DNA of 64,000 nt. Source: Echinometra lucunter (lineage: Eukaryota; Echinodermata; Echinoidea; Camarodonta; Echinometridae). The stretch's first letter is position 1; the number at the start of each line of letters is the position of its first letter. The stretch is taken from positions 1,960,559 to 2,024,558 of the forward strand of contig CM057156.1 of assembly GCA_029962745.1 (NCBI GenBank), given 5' to 3'. Below, piece by piece: positions 11,701-23,600 of the stretch. Both the position numbers and the translations under genes were made by a program. Below the pieces are notes generated by a model that was not told the DNA's origin, made no database searches, and worked only from the letters and a program-made list of their open reading frames with translations.

Positions 11701-13691
11701 AAGAGCAATCTTTTAGTGTAGTCAGAAACAGAGGTCCCTGTGCACCAACAGTATACATTTTTACCCATCAGGTCTACAGAATTTTAAAAAGTTATTCAAT
11801 ATATTCTGGCATGACAATTAGTTCAAAAGATATGGCACTGTTATGCAATTTCCTTAAAAAGGCTGATTTTAGAATCTATGGAACATGATTTGGCAATGGG
11901 TACACAAAAAATTATGAACACTTCAGGCATTACAAAAAAGTTGGTTTTAAAAAAAGCAATGTAGCATGGAGACCCCCCCCCCCCCACCTTTAGGATTAGA
12001 CATATCTAACCAAGCTTCAGCATTCCATATATAATTCTCAACGTGAGATAATAGATACAGAGTATCAAAGAATTACTTGTACACTGCACATAAACCACAC
12101 TACAAAAAGAGAAGATGAACCATGCTAAAAGTAAAAAATTCCTACATTAGTTTTCATAAAATCTACTAAATTGCATACCAAATTAAAGAAAAAAGTATAG
12201 CCTTTGATTTGCATATGTAGCTACAAAATGTGATAGTTACGATCCATTATGCACAATAATACCTATTTTCTGACATTTCTGTGATCACTGTTCAAAGCAT
12301 AACTCGTAAAGCTTCAGTGATCATGGCTTATTTCATTTTTTTGCATGAGATGAGATGATGCCCTTTAATTTGGTATACAATTCTAGGCATTTCAGTTGGT
12401 TTTGTTTACTTTTGACATGAAGTAAAATATGAATTATCAATCTAATTGCAACCCCTGTACAAAAGTCAATTAGGCAATAGTAGCACGAAATTCATTCATA
12501 AAAAAAAATCTTTTCTCTTAATAATTTGATATACAATTCAGTAGATTTTATGATAATTTAGGAAATTTCGACTTCCAGCATGGTTCATCTTCTCCTTTTA
12601 TAGTGTGGTTTATGTGCAATGTACAAGTAATTCTTTGCTACACTGTACATGCCAGCATTTCTCATTTGATTATTCCAATATGCACTTGTACCAGATGGTT
12701 TTTAACAATCAGCTTGAAAACGGGCAAATGCATACATGTGTGTGGAAGCCTTATATCCTGAATAATATTTTGCCTGAAATTAGCGAAAATGCTGAAAACT
12801 GGAATACCAACCACAAACATTCCTTTCAACGGCATCATCGCTTGCCATGCTCTGCAAGAATTACAGGTTATTCTTACAAATTTTGATAGGACCCTAAAGC
12901 ACCTATGCATCACCTTATGACAAGATACGTTTACGGCAGGTTTTTCAAAAGGGAACAGAAAGCAATTCATCAAATCATTCACTTCATTTCAGCACAACAT
13001 AATCCGTTTACACCACATATGAATGTTTAACGAAAGGAGATTTAAAAAATAGAGTTATATTCCTACCTTTTTGACTTTCTCTTTGACTATTTCATCGTCT
13101 ACTGTGCGAGAATCAGATACCATCTGGGCAAATCTCATCTGTTCTTGGGTTGCCTATATATGAAATAAATAAACATTAGTTACATGCAGTTCTCTAAATA
13201 CAAAAACTAAAGCATAAATGAAGATTTAAGATGGAGAGAGAAAAAAAAAAATCTTCAAATTTGAATATACACTGTAATTCAGTGATTAAGTATTTCTATA
13301 CAGAATTTCTCCAATAATATTCTTCATAATTTTGTCTTGGTAACTATTTCTTTTACATTCTCAAAACTAATTGTGGCAATGTTTCCAATTGATGCCATCA
13401 GATTTACAATAAAAGGTTTAAAGAGCAGACACTAACCATCATGAAAGAGAGAAAGAAAGCAACAAAAATAAAGGAAAGAAAATTTTTAAAAAATGAATGA
13501 AAGAAAGACATAAAGAAAAGTCCGAGCACAACATTGCAAATGAGACTGACCGGTTTACCAACGGGTTGCTTTGGCTCTGTTGGTGTTGATTTGGTTGTGA
13601 CATTCTGTGCAGCAGTCTTCTGAGAAGAGGACTTGTCTGACCTCCCTCCCGACCTTGTGTTGCCCCTTGAGGACCCCATAGATGACATCAT
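1047..13691 (-). CDS. UBAP2L: UBAP2/UBAP2L (Lingerer)-like protein, 5' part of gene
   Basis: Ubiquitin-associated protein 2-like family: cytoplasmic RNA-binding proteins of stress granules and translation control. Eight coding exons on the minus strand join with matching phase: 13551-13691, 13067-13153, 7640-7753, 7017-7281, 4113-4199, 3542-3611, 3130-3197 and 1047-1141, giving 309 codons without a stop. Order of content: a short Ser/Thr/Lys-rich start (MMSSMGSSRGNTRSG), a UBA domain split over exons 2-4 (ATQEQMRFAQMV, LHDSNYDTEQAI, EWETISSKK), a long Arg/Gly/Asp-rich stretch with RGRGRGGRG, a second RG run, a third (SNRGGG), and an acidic Trp block (EEWGAEDWTGD) also found in vertebrate UBAP2L. 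All introns are GT/AG. The gene is incomplete: the Gln/Ser-rich and C-terminal parts must lie left of position 1. The start is the first ATG of a double ATG. Family assignment is from recalled similarity in the UBA and EEWG blocks. Confidence 0.9.
2168..2287. repeat. (GAT)n microsatellite
   Basis: About 35-40 GAT/ATG units with a few interruptions (ggtgat). The His-rich minus-strand frame over it is spurious. Confidence 0.95.
2850..2936. mobile_element. Small GGGCCCCGTCTTACAAAG element
   Basis: About 87 bp. Left GGGCCCCGTCTTACAAAGAG and right CTCCTTTAAAGACGGGATC pair as inverted repeats, and an inner GATCAATC/GATTGATC also pairs. Confidence 0.6.
3130..3197 (-). CDS. UBAP2L: UBAP2L coding exon 7
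   Basis: 68 nt from acceptor TTAACAG|GAATTA to donor GAGT|GTAAGT. Encodes NYQEEDAFKSTDNVWRNPPA; phases with both neighbours agree. Confidence 0.78.
3542..3611 (-). CDS. UBAP2L: UBAP2L coding exon 6
   Basis: 70 nt from acceptor TTTTCCAG|AAATGA to donor TTTGG|GTAAGT. Encodes NGPSRRSNRGGGQRSFTNAK, aligning with the third Gly/Arg block of the family. Confidence 0.8.
4113..4199 (-). CDS. UBAP2L: UBAP2L coding exon 5 (RG-rich)
   Basis: 87 nt, phase 1 in and out, from acceptor TTACAG|GGCGAG to donor GCAG|GTATGC. Encodes alternating Arg/Asp then GRGRGRR. Its length is a multiple of three, so skipping it would keep the frame. Confidence 0.8.
5208..5626. mobile_element. MITE with TTAACCCATAG termini
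   Basis: About 419 bp. TTAACCCATAG at the left and CTATGGGTTAA at the right. Its interior (ctcttt-aaattggcaatg) and parts of its arm recur at 1-115 and 16060-16465. Confidence 0.7.
5987..6358. mobile_element. MITE, GGCCGGAATT family copy 1
   Basis: Nearly full-length palindrome of ~370 bp: TTAAGGCCGGAATTTACAAA at the left, its complement at the right, and a centre at 'gtaaattcatgcttagatcaatttac'. TTAA lies at both ends. Confidence 0.9.
6545..6900. repeat. Diverged ~160-bp direct repeat
   Basis: The phrase 'catgagcattgctcaaaaatg-g-aagtag' occurs three times (6556, 6719 and 6865), with 'atgtcttgc-catcttta-c-caagaccaa' between. No coding support despite open frames. Confidence 0.75.
7017..7281 (-). 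CDS. UBAP2L: UBAP2L coding exon 4 (RGG-rich)
   Basis: 265 nt from acceptor TTTCAG|AAGGAT to donor AGAG|GTGAGT, ending in phase 1. Begins KDEWETISSKKSK (compare the SWE-V-KKK block of vertebrate UBAP2L), then a charged Arg/Asp/Gly stretch and an RGRGRGGRG run, expected to bind RNA and to be arginine-methylated. Confidence 0.9.
7640..7753 (-). CDS. UBAP2L: UBAP2L coding exon 3 (UBA core)
   Basis: 38 codons from acceptor GCAG|GTGCTT to donor CAG|GTACTT. Carries EILVALHDSNYDTEQAIILL, the classic second and third UBA helices, followed by an acidic end. Confidence 0.9.
8752..8790. repeat. (GA)n followed by G12
   Basis: About 14 GA units then 11-12 G. Confidence 0.95.
9349..9791. mobile_element. 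MITE with GGGCCGGTATTCAATTCA termini
   Basis: About 443 bp. Left GGGCCGGTATTCAATTCAGT and right TTGAATTGAATACCGGCCC are inverted, with a further inverted 'gtaaaat-cttagta' pair inside. CCAGG flanks both sides if the element starts at GCCGG. Confidence 0.8.
10486..10891. mobile_element. MITE, GGCCGGAATT family copy 2
   Basis: About 406 bp, same family as 5987-6358. An internal direct duplication of 'ccatggtttagaccacgg' makes it longer. AAT flanks both ends. Confidence 0.9.
11081..11560. repeat. Two-copy ~240-bp tandem repeat
   Basis: Copy 1 11081-11319 and copy 2 11338-11560, nearly identical from CTACCATGAAACTCTCAAGG to ACAAAAAAATGGAAAG. Copy 2 lacks an 18-base or so piece (ccatggttgttg region). 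Confidence 0.9.
12066..12637. mobile_element. MITE-like inverted repeat, CAAAGAATTACTTGTACA ends
   Basis: About 572 bp. The arms (CAAAGAATTACTTGTACACT, then cataaaccacacta, then agaagatgaaccatg) are matched inverted at the right end. Inner words (aaatctactaaattg) also pair. Confidence 0.85.
13067..13153 (-). CDS. UBAP2L: UBAP2L coding exon 2 (UBA, first half)
   Basis: 29 codons from acceptor TATAG|GCAACC to donor AAG|GTAGGA. Encodes ATQEQMRFAQMVSDSR and a Lys-rich end, matching the conserved block that opens the UBA domain. Confidence 0.88.
13551..13691 (-). CDS. UBAP2L: UBAP2L coding exon 1
   Basis: Contains the start codon (ATGATG at 13691-13686) and 47 codons of low-complexity Ser/Thr/Lys/Pro sequence. 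Donor is CCG|GTCAGT, in phase 0; a nearby GTAAAC site would break the frame of the next exon. Confidence 0.85.
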
Positions 13692-15103
13692 ATACAGGTA
13701 TATACAAAGCAGGTATATACAAATAGCTTATATAGTCTGTAACAAAATACAAACAAAAAAAACAAAACAAAAACATATTACATACAGGAAAATACAAACA
13801 GCTTTCTGTCTCTGAAATGAAGAGTGAAGATACATGTAAACTGATCCCCAAAAGTACGCCTGAACATAAACGTCACACACTATGTAAAAGCTCTGGATTT
13901 TACAATAATAACATGTACAGCATCATGAGCAGTACTTAACATTACTTTTAATAATGAAATTCCACTGTATAGACACATATGTATCAATTCATCTATCTGA
14001 AGACTTGTTCAGATATGATGCGACAAACAACTGACATTTTTAATGTTTAGAAATGGCACGGCAAACCACACCACTTATGGTAATGAACACGCATTAATGC
14101 ATGAATACTCGAATAAAAGAGATTTGTACTAAAAGTTGCGCAGACAAACTAATGACATACTATTATTTTGCACGAAATTTTAAAGAATTTGGTTGGTCCC
14201 CAGCATTTTGCCGCTGGGAGGCCCAAAATATGTCTCTTGCCTCAATTTTTTTTTTGCCACCTCATATCCCATTGACTTGTGCACTAAAAATGTTGTGAGG
14301 ATTTTTCGCATCATATCTGAACAAGCCGTTTCTCTGTTCGATTTTCTGGCTTCTGTCAGATGACCCCCTTTTAGCAAACAATACAGGCGGAAGCTTGCCT
14401 TTCTCACCCAGGGATGTCTTGACAAAAACAGGAGTATAAGGGCATGTTCAGAAGACGTACAAATAAGCGATGACTGAGGCAATCCTATACCCCATCATCC
14501 CATGAGAATGGAAGGAGGGAAGCTACACATCATTTCACATTATGACAGGCTGAAGAATGTACATGTACAGTCATTCGATCAACTGGCTGAATCTTATGTT
14601 TAGAGGTAGATCACCAATGACTGCCACATTCAGGACAACTACATGTACATGTAGGACATTCATAATTCATGTTTTTAAAGCTTTTTAGGTTGTTGAAGAA
14701 CTGGATCTTATGGCACTTTCACATCAAGATTTGGTCCAGACCAAATGCAATGACCTGTGCACCATCACATACGTGATCGTGAGCGAGCGATGGTTTAGCA
14801 CGAAGCCAGTTCCAAATTTTGCACGTTTCATGAGGGGGGCAAGTGGTTTCCGTGGCAACTGTGACAGATATGTTTGGTCCGGCCCAGGTCCAGCCTAAAT
14901 CTTCACAGTGGTGTGAAAGCACTTGCGACGGACATAATTTAGGCTGGACCAGGTTCGGCCTAAATCTTGACGGCGGTGGGAAAGGGGTATCAGAAAGCAT
15001 GATGGTATCACAGAGCATGATTTGGGGTAGTCTTTACTCAAAGCAGCTTGCTAGTCCCCCTTTGCTCTTTGCCTTTGTTAAACTCACAATGCTCAGATTA
15101 CAT

Positions 15104-15306
15104 CTGTGATTGCGAGACTGGTCATAGTGGGCAACTTGTTGCAAGCTACCTTTCTTCACTCGTCCTCACATTGTTGTTTTAGTTTATTTATAGCTTTGAA
15201 TTTTTTTGCATGAAAGTTTCGCAAGGCTATAAATAAACTAAAACAACATGCTCATGAGGGAGTAAAGTCAGCATGCTCACTGTGTCAACTAGTCTCGCAA
15301 TCACAG
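15104..15306. mobile_element. Small inverted-repeat element, CTGTGATTGCGAGACT ends
   Basis: 203 bp. Ends CTGTGATTGCGAGACTGG and CTAGTCTCGCAATCACAG. A second palindrome (TGTTGTTTTAGTTTATTTAT and its complement) lies at 15172-15248. Confidence 0.75.
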
Positions 15307-15503
15307 ACATTTTCTCAACGTTTCCAGGAGAGAGTTGGAAAGCGCAATGAAAAGAGCTACATGTAGCAGGCCACCATGCAATTAAAGGCCAGATTTGGGG
15401 CAATTAAATAGTGTACTACTGGATATGCAATGGTCATCAAATATATTTACATGCACTGCCATTGCACTAGTACCTTGAATTCAGAAATAATTTTATGTTT
15501 TTA

Positions 15504-16062
15504 AAGGAGAATGCAACCCAGGCATCAGTGTGCTTTTAGTGAATAAAGATGACCAAGAAGAGTAAACAGTGAAAGTTTGAGCAATATCGGACAAACTGTT
15601 CAAGAGTTATGAATTTTGAAAGTAAATCCCTATTAAGGGGGATCCTTGAGTTGGCACTTTGCCAGCATCTATGATGTCATCATGGACAACTCTCATTAAT
15701 TTTGTACATAATTTTTTCCCAAAAAATTGATTTATATGAAATTTCAAGTTAAGAATCAACATAGTTCTTCCCAAAATGCTTGCAGAATTGATATAGCCAT
15801 GTCATACTCAGACAATAAATCAAAAGAAATGAAGAAAACGTTAAATTCTGTGTACAAAATGAATGGAGAGTTGTCAATGATGACATCACAGATGCTGGCG
15901 AAGTTGCCAAATTTAAGGATCCCCAAATAAGGATTTACTTAAACTTTCAAAATTCACAACTCTTGAACAGATTATCCAATTTTCATCAAACTTTCACTAT
16001 TTACTATTCTTGTTCTTCTTCATTCACTGGAAGCACAATGATGTCTGTGTTGCATTCTCCTT
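15504..16062. mobile_element. MITE with AAGGAGAATGCAACCC termini
   Basis: About 559 bp. Left AAGGAGAATGCAACCCAGGC and right GTGTTGCATTCTCCTT are inverted, and long arms (gtgaaagtttga, caagagttatgaattttgaaag, ggatccttg) match inward. Confidence 0.85.
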
Positions 16063-19000
16063 CATGACAGAGGTCCACATTTTGTGGTTTGTCCTAATAT
16101 CTTTTGATGCAAAGCCCTAAAAATCATACCAAATACATGAGTAGAAAGATCAAAAAATTCTACACAAACTGTGCCCATTTTGGTTGCGTCAATATTCGTT
16201 GTTTGATGCTGAAATTTTTTTAAAGGAAAATAAGCATTAAAATCCTTAAATTGGCAATGTGATAGAAAGTTTAAAATCACCATTTCCCCTGCAAATTGGC
16301 AACTTTTTGACTTCTCATCATAGTTTCTGTCGATTTATATTCATTTCAGATACATGACGTTTTATAAGAAAAATGTAGCAATAAAATAAAAATGTTGGTG
16401 TTGCCAATTTGAAGAATAAAAGCTGATCAAATTAGGCTTTAAATAATTCCTGTCACGAATGGATTAAACAAGTTTATCTGGTAATCTCTTTCACAGGCTC
16501 AGAGATAGAACATTTAAAAAAAAAAAGCTCCTTTATATGGAGGGCTGAAATCGCTTGCTCACAGAAGTCAAATTCTTATTTTCAACTACCGGTAGCTTTT
16601 TTCTTTTTAGGTTTTTGGCCTTTTGTCTTTTAATTTTGTTTATTCCTTTGGTCATTTTCATTGTTTTACCTTTTTTGTTTTGAAACTCTCTACAAATTTC
16701 GTTGGCTTCTTTTTGTCATTATAATCATTGTTCTTTCTCTATCCTTAAATTTCTAATTCTACGCTTTCAATTGAACTGTGAAATTTGTCGCACTCATTTT
16801 TCACAGTTCGGCCCTACCATACTCCTTTATTTTGTCTTCCATTGTTTTCTGTTTTCACTCTTTATCTTTTCTTTTTTTTTTAGGGGGGGGGGTTGTTCAT
16901 TCTTCTGATTTCAAGAGTTTTCTCATCTCACACTTGTAATTCCATTTTTTCTGATTATGCCTATTTTCTAATTCTTCTTTTATCAGTGTTTACTTTTCTC
17001 CCCTTCCCCCTTTTTTCACTGACTTCTTTCTGTTCCTCCTTACATTCACCCAATCCTTGTCTCAAATTTGTTTTTCCCTCAAGATTGTCTTTAGATCATG
17101 TCTGATCAGCACTGATCTGCAGCTATCTCTGATCATGGGAAATTGTTTTGACTGAATACATATGTACGTACACGTCTGTACGTACACGTCTGTCTCGATG
17201 TCTCCGCGAACCTTTGTCAGAAGACCAATGCCCTTTCAAAATATCATGTTATCATTTGTCTTTTAAAAGATAAATCAAGCAATGTCTGCCAAGGAAGTTA
17301 TTTTTAAAGATAATTTGGTCTTGAAATTGTCTCCTGAATATTTTGACCTAAATCTACCTCTGTATTGCAAAACTAAGCCTTTCTTCTGCACGTTAAAGCT
17401 TTGTGATCTTGTCCGACTTTACCTTGCAATATCATTTTTGCGCGATGAATATTGATCTTTTTAGAGTTTTATTTTACTCAATGTGTCATGTTCACCCTAA
17501 AAGCATTATGTTCACATGCTGCATAATTTTACCCCAAAAGGACTGAATTTCACTTATGTACACTCTTCCGGGAAATGGGATTTGCAAACTAAACCCGGTA
17601 CCATCATGGATGCCATGACTGCCAAAATTCCCATCAGGGACATTCCTGGCAGCATGGGGAAGCACTTTCATAAGTATTGTTTGAGGGCAGTTGGTAGAGG
17701 GAGTATTTGTGAGTGTTTACTATCCCTCTCAACATTTTTATTCATGTGATTGTCTAGATCTCATTGAGATGGGGCTATATGACTCATGTTAGTTGTGTGC
17801 TTCCTTGAGTAAATTAACATAGACTCTACTAGATAATTTGTCTTTCTTACTTGTCCTTTTTATACTTTTCCAACTAATGACAATGGAAAGTGTCCCTACA
17901 TTTGATATCTAGAAAAATATCACCTCACTGGCAGCTTTATTCCGGAAAAAAGTTGTAACAGTTCTGAAAAAATTCCTCCTTTTTCCCCCAAGTCAATTGT
18001 AGACACCATTCGAATAGTCTACATCATACATGCAGTACTTTTCCCTCATCACCAATTCAATAAGGCCATTACTCTTAGAAGTTAGATCTACTCTTATCAA
18101 AAGAAACATCTCAGATCTATCTCATCTGGTTTAAAAATAGTTTATGTTCATTTGTCTTGTGAGTCTTCTCAAATGGAATGTAAATTGAATGCAAGCATGC
18201 AACAAGTGCAGGTTAGCATCTGCCATGACCGCCTTTTCTTGTGAAATATTAAACAACAGTGCTTCTGCTAAGTGTGAAACTACAAAGAGAATTCAGGTAT
18301 TTACTACGAACACTGTCTGACCTAGACTAAGGTTATCTAATATAACCTTGCATTCCTACGAGTGTGTCTGACCCTGCTCTTTACAAAAACAGACAGCAAC
18401 AATGGGATCAAACATGGAATGTAAATTAGGCACCAATGCACTTTTCTATCCATGCATAAATCTCGAGTTGTAATGAACAAATTTGCATAAAACTTTCAAA
18501 GACATAGGGTACCCTCAATTACGGCTTCAGTCCCAGGGTTTTTGATGTTCGATGTCATAGCTCAGTATGGTCACTACGCTTTGTGCTTCATGCTTGACCT
18601 TTAAACTGAAAAAATGAAGCTAGCAACAAAAAATGACAAATTTAGGAGAGTCGAGCATGAAGTCGTCAGTAACCTCTCATTCATCAATAACACCCGTCAT
18701 TGAACATCAAAGTCGTAATCTAGTGTTCCCTCTGTCCGATGTGATTAAAATTCAGGTGAGAGATGCAATACTGTACGAGCTGAAATTTTCGTGGTTTTAT
18801 TTTCGCGAATTTCATGAATCACTCACCTATCGCGAATTCAACATGCAAAAATATCTGCATGTTTTCTTCATTGCTTGTCATCGGCACATATTGTTGCCAT
18901 TGACATGCATGATGCGGAAGGTGCAGCAGTCCTCCGTACCGCATGTAGCATCATATCACAACACACAGAGAAATTGTCACTCACCACATGGATCTTACGA

Positions 19001-20511
19001 GTTCTCATAAGATCCATGCTCACCACAAGTTAGTTCCGTACATAGTCACCTCCAAAACCCCTATAAGAAGCCCAATTCTGCTACCAAAAATGCGGAATCA
19101 GTGCCATTTTTCCAAAGCATGCGGGGCTTTAGTGGGGTGATAAGAAAGAGAGTCCCTGAAAACGCGCTATAAATAAAGAAATCAGGGGTTTTATGACGGC
19201 TTTTTTTGTTTATCGCAAGCTACGAGTGTGATGGTATTGGCAAAAAAATAATCAAAAAACAAATCCTCCGGATCTGCTGATATGGCTCTTTCATGCACAA
19301 ATAAGTTTACTGCAAGTCCTGCTCTTGCGCTCACGAAAATGTCTATGAGCCTGTGATTCGTGAAAATATCTGTAAGTGAAAATATTGGCTTATACAGTAC
19401 ATGTTGGCGATTATTTTGTGAAAATGTTTGATGCAGATTCGTTCATTACTAGAGATTTGCGCCTAGATATGAAAATGCATGAATGCCTGTAAACTATATT
19501 GCCATGGACTTTGTGATTTGAGATCAAGTCAGTAACCTCTCATTTGGCTCTCATTATGAAGTCATCAGCTCCCATGCATTTACTTGTTTGATGAAACAAT
19601 GTGAAACTTCAAAATGCTAAAACATTCCATTTTACATCCAATTTTGATTAAATTTTTACTGTTTTGCTTGTTTTGCTTGTTTTGCTTGTAGTGTAAGTGA
19701 AGTGAATCCAGCAGTTTTGCTTCCTGAAATGGCGGCCATTGCGCTTCAGGGCAGACATGTACTACACGCTTTTGTGTGAAATCGAGTATTTCATCTATTC
19801 TTAGTTTTCTTTCTCGCTTTATGACCTAGGCTTTGGTACCAACGGCAAGGTACAACTGCAAAGCACATTGGCAACGGAATTGATTATGCATAGACTACAA
19901 CACTTCCTAAAGTGCGATCAATTAATTTTGCCATACCTTCGTTGATTTCGAAGGACGAGGTTAAATCATTAAATGAGTGGTTTCTACATACGAGCGTCCG
20001 CGCCACAGCCATGCCATGATCAGACACAACTCAGAACTTGACCGAGTCTCGACTCTTTCATTCATTTGATTTAGCCTCTTTGCATCATTAAAACTTTATA
20101 CTTGAGATATTCCAAGCATAATCCACATGATATTCCTTAACTACGTCAACATACACCTTGGAATTACGAAAAAGCAAAAAGAAAGCGACACATGCACTTT
20201 CACAGACATGACTCATTGAAGCTACACGTCGAATGTCATCAACATCAATTGCGATATGCACGCACACTTCTTGGCACGCTCACTAACACACAAGGAACAA
20301 TAACAAGTCAATGTGACCAAAAATGTCGCGTGCAACACAATAATAAATTGTAAATTTCTCAGTAAAATAATAACCATTTTCACTATCAAGTGCAGAATTT
20401 AATGCCTCGAATGTGACTCCATACGGATTGACAGTATCATCATCATGAAAACATTCGTAAATAAGTACTTTTCAATAATTTATCTCGCAATATTTTATCG
20501 GTGAACCTTAC

Positions 20512-20610
20512 CTTTCTCACGAAATTGAGATCCGATGGTCCACAAAGCCGGAGTCACGTGATTAAGGGCAAAATATTTCGCGGCGACCAGACAATTACTT
20601 CCGGGTATTT
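20512..20610 (-). promoter_or_regulatory. Candidate UBAP2L promoter and untranslated first exon
   Basis: On the minus strand this GC-richer patch has an ETS-type site CCGGAAGT (20597-20604), an E-box CACGTGAC (20553-20560) and, 40 bases further, an excellent splice donor AAG|GTAAGG (exon end 20512). ETS plus E-box with a nearby donor is typical of TATA-less housekeeping promoters. The next coding exon on this strand is UBAP2L exon 1 at 13691, whose ATG lacks a promoter of its own. The link is inference. The same region could serve a plus-strand transcript instead. Confidence 0.4.
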
Positions 20611-23600
20611 CTATTTTACCTTGGGGGTATACAGAAGACAAGAAAGTGATAATTGCCTAATATTGACCTTTTCAACTAATTTCGGTACCCTAAGAATCTA
20701 GCTGTTATATTTCAAAGAAATAATTTTGGTCGATTTTAATGTGTTTGCTCTTTTAATCGTATACTGCGTATTCCTAGTTAATGCTTCAATCTCTTGAAGA
20801 ATAAAGCATAACCCATATTATAATCGAGTAATCTTGAAACTGGGCATTTAACTTTATCAGCTGTACTGTCCCGAAATTGAGGTGAGCTTTGAAGGTTAGC
20901 TCGTTGAATATTCAAACTTATGATAAGTTCCAGTTTTCACGTTATTTGGATGGTACTCCTTGACTCCTTGATATTTTATGATGCATATATTTGAATTTTA
21001 CTCTGTGTTTCAACTCAAGCATTGAATCCGAGACTTGAGTAAGGCGTGAGCCGTGAAGGAGCTTCCGAAAATTGATCGAATGAGTGTTGGTGTCAGCGGC
21101 GGCTGGTGTGTTCCACTGCACTGACTTTGTCTTTGGCAAAGTCTGAACTTTTGCTTGGTTTGGTCTCCTAGTTAAGTTAGATTGTTGCAATTTTCAAAGA
21201 AAGATGATTACATTACCCTGTGTGGCAGTTATTTCTTTCATGTTCGTGGGTAATACTGAAGCTTATCCTCCTACCAAATCCAGAACTTGCCCAGGCCGAT
21301 TCAAACCACCTTACAACCCTTACTCTCAACTTCATCCTGCAGATCCACACCTTACGTGCATCTGTATCCAAGGACTAAGACCACCAGACAAGACAACCTG
21401 CAGCAATTGGCTGATGATCTCCGACTCTAACGGAGGAAGAAGAAGAAGAAGAAGAACCGAAGAAGTTCATACCCCTCATTGCCCCTCCATAACTTGAAAA
21501 ACATAACTTAACACTGATTTTCCTCAAATTTTCACAGAATGAATGATCCGAATTCGGCTTAGACTACCATGAGTACAAAGGCAGTATTTTGGGAAAGTTT
21601 GAAATCGAGTCATTTCAAGGGACCATTGCCATGGCTTTGGGGACATTCAAATTTGATGTTTCCTTGTTAAAAAGTACCATAGATACCATGGTAATTTGAC
21701 GAACATTACCATCAAAACCATATTAGTATATTACTTAGAAGTACCATCAATTCAAGTTATGTGATTTGCACAAACCCAGAGAATAGGGGCTAGCTGCTAG
21801 ACCATGTGCGCTGTTACTATTTTTTAGCCCCGGGACGCTGCCACGGAGCTCTCATCTACCACACCCGTAGGTCAAAACGGCGTTTTGAATAGCGAAACAA
21901 ATTGCCGACGCGAACGCGAAATACATTGACTTGGGGTCTAGATCTTCTATAAAAGAGAAGAAAAGTTTTAATTTTACTTACCAGCAATGTTCCTGAGGCT
22001 CTCAATTTTCCTGCTTCATATCTGATGAATGAACTGAAAATGGTGAATTTTAAGAAGAAAACTGACGCTTGTCAGACTCGTAGGTCGACAGCATGTCGTC
22101 GAGTAACCAATACTATAGGAAAGCATGCTGTGTAGTTTCGGTACAGACTTGTCACATTTGGGGGACGAGGTCAATTCATTGACCGAGTACACAGGATGAG
22201 TGATCTACCACAGTGAAAACTCCTACTAATAACTTTTTCTTAAGTAAATAAGATTTTGTTAAAATATATATACATGTACAATGCTACTAAATTAGATATG
22301 CTGGTCAGAAATCATATTCACCTCAAATGTGTTTAGAATCCCTCAAATTTCCCTTCTTGCACACCAATTTGAAGCCATTCCGGCGATCGCCATTCCGCAT
22401 AGCAGAAACAAAAACATAAACTTGCGCATGCACATTTGCAAACTAACAACGACCTGTGGAGAAGATTCACCTAAGATATGGGAAAATATAGCCTCATTTT
22501 TTTATCATCCTCTTCCAAAATTGTAACAAAAATCATCCGTACGCCGTTGTAAGTATCTGAAATTCCTTCATACCAATTTGTTAAGAAAATAATTCACTAT
22601 GGAGAGCTCGGAACAGTTGTGCACCTAACCTTTCCTACGACGAAGCATGCGTTCGGGCTGCCGCAGTAAGTGCGCTGGCCGCTGTATTCATTTGCATTTT
22701 GTGTGCAAGCAAATGTAGCCCAGCCGTGGTTCTCACCAGTCCAGGGCTTAAGTTTTACACATGGCAGGGCCACCATGTGTAAATTCTAAAAACACTTTTG
22801 CCACCATGTGTAAATTTAAGCATAAAAGTGTATAATGACTAAACTCAATAAACATCACATGCCATTCCACACATGGCGAGCCCCAACTAAAGTTAGCGGG
22901 ATGTGCCAGCATTGGTACTTTGCTGATTACGGATACAGATACAGATACAGAATGGCACTTTTTTATATGCATAAAAAGTACCCAACCAAAACAAAGCCAT
23001 GTGTTCTGTTATCCGTACCATGCGTAAATTTTTCCTCCATGCCAAACATTACGTTTCCACCACATGTAAAGAAAATCCTGGTGAGAAGCCTGAGCCCAGC
23101 GGCAGCAGTGGCAGGGACGATCTGCACAAGATTCAGCAGTGAAACATTTGTAAGTTTGACACCATTTCTGGCCAAAATCAAAATGATTTTCATCTAATAA
23201 CCAAAACTCTGAAAGCCGAGAGGACAATATCAGAACATAATTAGGTCTACCTGATTAAAACATATTGTATTTATGATATTTGAAAGTCATTTAGAACTTG
23301 TCATATACCCGAGTTTTGGCTGTTTCTGTCAATCTCTGCCCTGTATAAATGGCATGTGTGTGCGATCTGGCCTCTATTCTCCAGGTTTGCCATGATTTGA
23401 TGGTAATTTCGTCAAAATGCCATGCATGGTATACCCAGGCCATGGGCCACGGGCCATGGTACTTTTTCTGCAGGGTTGACTTCGAAGCTCCAGTGTCGAT
23501 GGGCTCTTGGGGTTTTAATTCGCACCACTGATTCTAGTGGTACGAGTTAACCCGTTGGATACTGAATTCTCAAGGCTTTGTACAGTGGTCACCTGGTATA

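Larger units (their letters stand above)
7754..13066 (-). other. UBAP2L intron 2
   Basis: 5.3 kb. Holds the 9349, 10486, 11081 and 12066 repeats and the GA/G microsatellite listed separately; the rest is plain AT-rich DNA with no exon that fits the reading phase. Confidence 0.55.
13692..20511 (-). other. Upstream intron or flank of UBAP2L
   Basis: Holds inverted-repeat elements at 14711-14990 (loose), 15104-15306 and 15504-16062, and a further copy of the 5208-type element at about 16060-16465. 16500-20400 is plain AT-rich DNA with a few short hairpins. No exon seen. Confidence 0.5.

Noticed and set aside
17516..17749. 77-codon frame with GTIMDAMTAK
   Set aside because: Isolated frame in repeat-rich DNA without splice or family support.
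21204..21497. 97-codon frame with a signal-like start and a Cys-containing, Arg-run end
   Set aside because: The Arg run is an AGA repeat, no splice or family evidence supports it, and a mobile-element origin is as likely.
22740..23100. Recurring 'accatg(t/c)gtaaatt' words, possibly regulatory
   Set aside because: Similar words occur near 8820-8930 and 9160, but spacing and flanks vary and no element boundary could be drawn.
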